A stretch of DNA of 20,916 nucleotides from Desulfuromonas sp. (GTDB lineage Bacteria; Desulfobacterota; Desulfuromonadia; Desulfuromonadales; SZUA-401), in assembly GCA_002869605.1 (NCBI GenBank), contig PKUI01000074.1, positions 1-20,916 of the forward strand, read 5' to 3'. The notes under the pieces are model-generated. The model did not search any database. It had not been told where the DNA came from and saw nothing but the letters and a program-made list of their open reading frames with translations. This document shows, piece by piece, positions 17,537 through 20,916 of the stretch. A program made the translations under genes and the position numbers. How positions within the stretch are numbered: position 1 is the first letter of the stretch; each line of letters opens with the position of its first letter.

Positions 17537-18175
17537 TTAGTTGATTGTCGCCTCGAAGACCATGCCCCAGACCGAGTTAGCGTTGGCGGTTACCGTGGTG
17601 TTAGTGGTGCCGCCGGCGCTGACGGTGTCGGTGCCGTCGAAGCTCATGGTGTCGTCAGGGGCACCGACGGCTTCGGTCCGCTTGTTGGCGGCCAGGATGA
17701 CGTCGGCCAGGATGGCAGCTTCTTCCGGAGCGGTGCAGGTCAGGTCACTGGGGTCACCAGCCGAGACGCAGCCGTTTGCTACGTTTACTTCGTTGAATAT
17801 CGTGCTTCCGGTAACGAAGGTGAAGCCGCTTGCGACATTCATGGTGTCAGTCACGCGGATATCGGCCACGGCCACATCGGTCGGGTTGTTGACGTAGATC
17901 AGGAAGCGTACGGTGGTGCCGCGTGGCAGGGTTTCTTCTCCACCAGGAGTCTGCCCGGCATCCAGGGCGGTCCCGTCGGTCAGGAAGGCACGTTTGATGA
18001 GCGCCAAGCCTTGGCTGTTGAGGGTGACGATGTTGGAGTTGTCAAGGTCGGCACTGACCCAGGCAATAGAGCCGAGAGCCTGGTTGGTCGCCGCAAATAC
18101 GGGTGTTGTCAGCAAAGTGGCTGCAAGAACCGTTGTCGCCAAAGAGATACAGCTGTTGAAGATGAACTTGTTCAT
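17537..18175 (-). CDS. Secreted DUF11-like protein, first gene under the riboswitch
   Basis: This is a 212-residue protein with a clear signal peptide (1-28, ending TTPVFA). The mature chain begins ATNQALGSIAW. A DUF11-like core runs from about residue 55 (LALIKRAFLTDGTAL, ETLPRGTTVRFLIYVNNP, ADIRVTDTMN) to a final strand SVWGMVFEATIN. Cys136 and Cys147 could form a disulfide. The core is closely related to the C-terminal part of the 393-residue protein encoded upstream (KRA-L-DGT, ETLPRGTTV-F-IY-NNP and an NAN--W---FEA ending). The ATG at 18175 has a strong GGGGAGG site. It is preceded by a c-di-GMP riboswitch and terminator, so its expression is expected to follow c-di-GMP level. A structural surface subunit is the likeliest role. 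Confidence 0.85.
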   Translation of the reverse strand: MNKFIFNSCISLATTVLAATLLTTPVFAATNQALGSIAWVSADLDNSNIVTLNSQGLALIKRAFLTDGTALDAGQTPGGEETLPRGTTVRFLIYVNNPTDVAVADIRVTDTMNVASGFTFVTGSTIFNEVNVANGCVSAGDPSDLTCTAPEEAAILADVILAANKRTEAVGAPDDTMSFDGTDTVSAGGTTNTTVTANANSVWGMVFEATIN

Positions 18176-18255
18176 GTTTTCCTCCCCATTGTTCGTTTTC
18201 GAAGGCGATGTGACGGTATCGCTCTCCGTTTGATAATCAGGCCAATTTGTGGCCG

Positions 18256-18295
18256 AAAAAACAGACGGCCTGCCGCGCGGAAGCGAGCAGGCCGT
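18256..18295 (-). terminator. Intrinsic terminator downstream of the riboswitch
   Basis: On the minus strand, ACGGCCTGC (18295-18287) pairs perfectly with GCAGGCCGT (18273-18265) around a 13-base loop. It is followed within three bases by a run of six T (18261-18256). It lies between the aptamer and the ribosome-binding site of the 212-residue gene, so it is well placed as the expression platform. Confidence 0.9.
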
Positions 18296-18304
18296 GACGA
18301 AATC

Positions 18305-18398
18305 TGTAGTAGCACCTCGACAGCCCCTCGATCCCGCGGCGGGACAGGTAGCTTTGCGTCCTCCGGTTGCCCGGAGTTTGCCCTGGTCCAGTGTCTGG
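18305..18398 (-). ncRNA. Cyclic di-GMP class I riboswitch (GEMM-I)
   Basis: The minus strand carries the GEMM-I hallmarks in order. First comes AGGGCAAAC (18384-18376 region). Next is a hairpin CTCCGG-GCAA-CCGGAG (18376-18361) with a GNRA tetraloop, then GGACGCAAAGC (to 18351). A second arm opens with ACCT (18349-18346) and closes with AGGT before GC (about 18317-18312). The AGGGCAAAC segment has no A replacing a G in the triplet, which fits c-di-GMP rather than the cAMP-GMP-binding Geobacter variants (from memory of the family). I could not resolve the P1 closing stem by eye. A terminator follows at once. It sits between two related surface-protein genes, only about 26 bases after the upstream stop codon. 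Confidence 0.9.
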
Positions 18399-18423
18399 TC
18401 AGGTCGGTTCTTCTTATCGCCCC

Positions 18424-19605
18424 TTACAGGGCGACTTTTGCTTCAAAAAACAGTGCCCATAGCGTATTGGCGTTCACGTCGAGTTGACTGTTGGCGCTGG
18501 TCTGGTCTCCTGCTTCAATGGTCAGAGTGCCAGCCGTGTAACTGACTTCATCGCCTCCCGGCAGACTACCGTCCGGGTTGTCGCTCCTTAAGGAGGCAAC
18601 ACGCACTGTATCGTAAATGTTCTGCTCCTCGGTTGCGTCACAACCCACATTGGCACATGCTGTCATGGTGGTGGTACGCATTGTGTCCGACTGGTAGACA
18701 AAAGTCGGATCGAGCACATCCTGGATTTCAATGTCTGTAAGTGCAACGCCGGGATTGTTGAAATAGATAACGAACTGCACGGTTGTGCCCCGTGGCAGGG
18801 TTTCGGTGCCGTCACCGACGAGTTGGGTGCCGTCACTGAGGTAAGCCCGTTTGACCAGCTGCTTGCAGCCACGAACCTCTTCGGCCCAGAGAACCGCGTT
18901 CTGCATCAAAGTGACCCCATTCGGAGTAATATTCGAAATAGCGGCAAAGTTCATCCCTTGCCCCCATGGCAGTGTGACCCTGCGGCCAGCAGCGAAGCTG
19001 ACACCATCGTTTAAAGGGTCTCCGATATTGAAGTAGGTGAGAACAATCTGGGTTGTTGTTTCTGCGGAGCGTTTTGCTAAGAAATTGGCCGAAGCAGCTG
19101 TAGAGATAGTGCCGGTAAGGTGGTTCAGGGTTTCAGTGGCAGAGAAGATTTCCAGGTTATTGACCACCGGGAAGGAGCTAGTAATGGGGTGGGTGTTGTC
19201 AACGATGTCAATAAAGCGTCCACTGCGTCCCTGGATGTTCGACGAGATGCCGAAATCATCAAAAAGACGACCTTCCTCAATGACAACACCGATACAAGTA
19301 TCACGTAGCTGGGTATTGATACGTGCCGAATTGACCTCTGAGTTAATATAGACGACGTCGCTGAGATCGGCCTGCTGGGCTAGGTTGGGAGCGTTTTCAT
19401 CAACCAGGAAAGCGGTATGGTTCGGTAGTCCTTGGATGATGTTAATACGGTAGACTTCTCCGGCCGTTGGGCTTGCCGCATCGGTGGCTGGGAAGAGTAC
19501 TGTGACAGCCAGGGACGGATGTGCAGAAAGGCCGCATAAAAACAGTGCCAGCAGAAGTGTTGGCCTGAGAATTGGTTTCAAAATGTACCTCGTTAAACAT
19601 TTCAT
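18424..19605 (-). CDS. Secreted protein: amidotransferase-like domain joined to a DUF11-like domain
   Basis: This is a 393-residue protein with a signal peptide (1-33, ending HPSLA). Residues of about 35-245 resemble a class I glutamine-amidotransferase/ThuA-type fold: a VVYINSE strand, DNTHPITSSFP, then GRRVTLPWGQGMNFAAISN and a final helix LMQNAVLWAEE. I see no clear catalytic Cys-His pair, so it may be a non-catalytic binding version. Residues 248-393 are a DUF11-like domain closely related to the 212-residue protein (LVKRAYLSDGTQL, ETLPRGTTVQFVIYFNNP, ending NANTLWALFFEAKVAL). Cys317 and Cys322 may pair. It lies upstream of the riboswitch, so unlike its relative it is not expected to depend on it. 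The ATG at 19605 has only a weak ribosome site (AGAG). Confidence 0.8.
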   Translation of the reverse strand: MKCLTRYILKPILRPTLLLALFLCGLSAHPSLAVTVLFPATDAASPTAGEVYRINIIQGLPNHTAFLVDENAPNLAQQADLSDVVYINSEVNSARINTQLRDTCIGVVIEEGRLFDDFGISSNIQGRSGRFIDIVDNTHPITSSFPVVNNLEIFSATETLNHLTGTISTAASANFLAKRSAETTTQIVLTYFNIGDPLNDGVSFAAGRRVTLPWGQGMNFAAISNITPNGVTLMQNAVLWAEEVRGCKQLVKRAYLSDGTQLVGDGTETLPRGTTVQFVIYFNNPGVALTDIEIQDVLDPTFVYQSDTMRTTTMTACANVGCDATEEQNIYDTVRVASLRSDNPDGSLPGGDEVSYTAGTLTIEAGDQTSANSQLDVNANTLWALFFEAKVAL

Positions 19606-19637
19606 TTGATTCTCTGCCGCTCAAATATACTAAAAAT

Positions 19638-19670
19638 ATGCAATATTTACGCCCCTTTAATAAGGGTCAA
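19638..19670 (-). promoter_or_regulatory. Candidate promoter(s) of the envelope cluster
   Basis: Two overlapping readings exist on the minus strand. A sigma-54-like site has GGC (19653-19651) and TTGCAT (19643-19638) with the required 10 bases between GG and GC; its -24 box is GGGGCG, not TGGCACG. A sigma-70-like site has TTGACC (19670-19665), a 17-base spacer and AATATT (19647-19642). Either would start about 20-30 bases ahead of the ATG at 19605. Confidence 0.4.
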
Positions 19671-19673
19671 AGA

Positions 19674-19702
19674 TTGACACAAAAGTTGTGCGTGACCATA
19701 AT
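19674..19702 (+). promoter_or_regulatory. Sigma-70 promoter of radA
   Basis: A perfect TTGACA (19674-19679), a 17-base spacer and CATAAT (19697-19702) lie 24 bases upstream of the radA start. The -35 box overlaps a palindrome, GTCAA-AGA-TTGAC (19666-19678), which holds the -35 box of the divergent gene on its other arm. Confidence 0.75.
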
Positions 19703-19726
19703 GTCATCCGTTGCGAGAGGGACGTT

Positions 19727-20916
19727 ATGAAAAAGCAGAAAACCGTCTATACCTGCCAGCAATGCGGGCTGCAGAGCCCGAAATGGCTGGGCCGCTGTCC
19801 CGATTGCCAGCAGTGGAACACGCTGGTCGAGGAAGTGCAGGCGGTTGTCAAAAAAAACACAGTTCGCGTCAAAGGCTCGACGCATCAGCGTCTCGACCAG
19901 GTCGATATCCGGCGAGAGCAGCGCGTGTGCTGTGGAATCACGGAGCTCGACCGGGTTTTCGGGGGTGGAGTCATTCCCGGTTCGCTGACATTAATCGGTG
20001 GCGACCCCGGAATCGGCAAATCAACTCTCTTGCTGCAGGCCTCGGCGCGTCTCGCCGGGCATGGCAAGGCACTCTACGTAACCGCCGAAGAGTCGGCGCG
20101 GCAGGTGCGATTGCGGGCCGACCGGCTCGGAGTGACCGCTGAGGAGCTCTACCTGCTGGCGGAAACTTCGCTGGAGGTGGTTTTCGAGCAGGTGCGCGAA
20201 CTGAAACCGGCGTTCCTGGTGATCGACTCGATCCAGACCATCTTCACCGGTGAGCTCGATTCGGCGCCCGGCAGCGTCAGCCAGGTGCGAGAATGTGCTT
20301 CGCAGCTGATGCACCTGGCCAAGCGGGAGGGGGTGTCGACTTTCCTGGTCGGGCATGTCACCAAGGAAGGTTCCCTGGCAGGGCCGCGCATGTTGGAACA
20401 CCTGGTCGATACGGTGCTCTACTTCGAAGGCGATCCGGGGCATGCCTACCGGGTGCTGCGCGCGGTCAAGAATCGCTACGGCTCGACCAACGAGATCGGT
20501 GTCTTCGAGATGAAGGACCAGGGACTCAGGGAGGTCGAAAATCCGTCGGAAATGTTCCTCGCCGAGCGCCCGAGAGATGCTGCCGGGAGCGTGGTGGTTC
20601 CGTCACTGGAGGGAACACGTCCGATCCTGGTTGAATTGCAGGCGCTGGTGTCGGGAACCTCGTACGGTAACCCGCGACGTACCACCATGGGGCTCGATCA
20701 TAATCGTGTTTCGTTGCTGGTGGCGGTGCTTGAAAAGAAGGCCGGATTGTCGTTGCTGGCCCAGGATATCTTCGTTAATGTGGCCGGGGGGGTCAGGCTG
20801 GCCGAGCCGGCGGTCGATCTTGGAATTACCGCTGCCCTCGTGTCGAGCCACTTGAACCGGGTCGTTCCACCCGATACGATATTATTCGGTGAGGTGGGGT
20901 TGACCGGTGAAGTGCG
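19727..20916 (+). CDS. radA: DNA repair protein RadA, 3' end missing
   Basis: The open frame from the ATG at 19727 (AGAGGGA six bases upstream) runs off the window after 396 codons; the family is usually about 450 residues. An N-terminal zinc finger is C10-x2-C13 and C24-x2-C27. A RecA-like ATPase core has Walker A GGDPGIGKST (91-100) and a Walker B-like strand FLVIDS. The RadA-specific KNRxG motif is present as K248-N-R-Y-G252. The start of the Lon-like C-terminal domain is visible (FVNVAGGVRLAEPAVDLGI). RadA is a cytoplasmic ATP-dependent branch-migration factor in homologous recombination. It is transcribed away from the envelope cluster from its own promoter and is not expected to belong to it. 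Confidence 0.95.
   Translation, partial: MKKQKTVYTCQQCGLQSPKWLGRCPDCQQWNTLVEEVQAVVKKNTVRVKGSTHQRLDQVDIRREQRVCCGITELDRVFGGGVIPGSLTLIGGDPGIGKSTLLLQASARLAGHGKALYVTAEESARQVRLRADRLGVTAEELYLLAETSLEVVFEQVRELKPAFLVIDSIQTIFTGELDSAPGSVSQVRECASQLMHLAKREGVSTFLVGHVTKEGSLAGPRMLEHLVDTVLYFEGDPGHAYRVLRAVKNRYGSTNEIGVFEMKDQGLREVENPSEMFLAERPRDAAGSVVVPSLEGTRPILVELQALVSGTSYGNPRRTTMGLDHNRVSLLVAVLEKKAGLSLLAQDIFVNVAGGVRLAEPAVDLGITAALVSSHLNRVVPPDTILFGEVGLTGEV

Noticed and set aside
18417..18434. Hairpin TCGCCC/GGGCGA around the stop codon of the 393-residue gene
   Set aside because: A six-base stem with no T-run after it does not make a terminator. It may affect mRNA stability, but nothing supports a specific role.
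18435..18460. Sigma-54-like GGCAC...TTG on the minus strand just upstream of the riboswitch
   Set aside because: The spacing to the -12 element is off by one and the invariant GC is GA. No other convincing promoter was found here, so the switch is treated as intercistronic.
19680..19697. Minus-strand GGTCACGCACAAC resembling the start of a second GEMM riboswitch
   Set aside because: The required GGGCAAAC, GNRA hairpin and GACGCAAAGC are all absent downstream. The stretch overlaps the radA promoter, so the likeness is chance.
1..20916. CRISPR arrays, insertion sequences, tRNA or rRNA genes
   Set aside because: I saw no regularly spaced direct repeats, transposase motifs, cloverleaf sequences or conserved rRNA segments. 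Genes are packed with no gap over 300 bases.

Overview
The window looks like chromosomal DNA of a Gram-negative deltaproteobacterium, most likely of the Desulfuromonadales/Geobacterales type. This rests on an outer-membrane barrel protein, a periplasmic thioredoxin-like protein, a GC-rich coding style, a GEMM-type second-messenger riboswitch and FG-GAP/FecR/DUF11 envelope proteins. No rRNA or tRNA marker is present, so the placement is inference. There are 13 protein genes plus two halves of one interrupted gene, and almost no non-coding space.

Left part (1-6783). A 5'-truncated FG-GAP/VCBS-repeat protein runs right and meets a leftward GAF-domain protein at a shared bidirectional terminator. 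A divergent promoter region follows, then an M3-family oligoendopeptidase F gene running right. This converges, with two bases between the stop codons, on a leftward pair: a small secreted CxxC thioredoxin-like protein and a class A penicillin-binding protein (PBP1A). The PBP1A reading frame is cut by one in-frame TAA exactly between its glycosyltransferase and transpeptidase parts. All catalytic motifs on both sides are intact.

Central and right part (6784-19605). Seven leftward genes form what looks like one envelope system. In transcription order they are: a secreted protein joining an amidotransferase-like domain to a DUF11-like domain; a c-di-GMP class I (GEMM-I) riboswitch followed at once by an intrinsic terminator; two small secreted DUF11-like proteins; a 1957-residue outer-membrane protein (Ig-like, DUF11, SdrD-B-like, OmpA-like, Ig repeats, C-terminal beta-barrel); an inner-membrane-anchored FecR/Ig-like protein; a membrane sensor histidine kinase; and a REC-GGDEF diguanylate cyclase with active and inhibitory sites intact. 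Spacing is tight (1-bp gap, 1-bp overlap, 25 bp, about 46 bp) over the last five genes.

The reading I favour is a surface structure whose production is gated by cyclic di-GMP at the riboswitch, and whose operon also carries a sensor kinase and a cyclase that could make the same messenger. That would be a closed regulatory loop. I do not recognise the system as a named one. The far right end holds a divergent promoter region and radA, cut off by the window edge.
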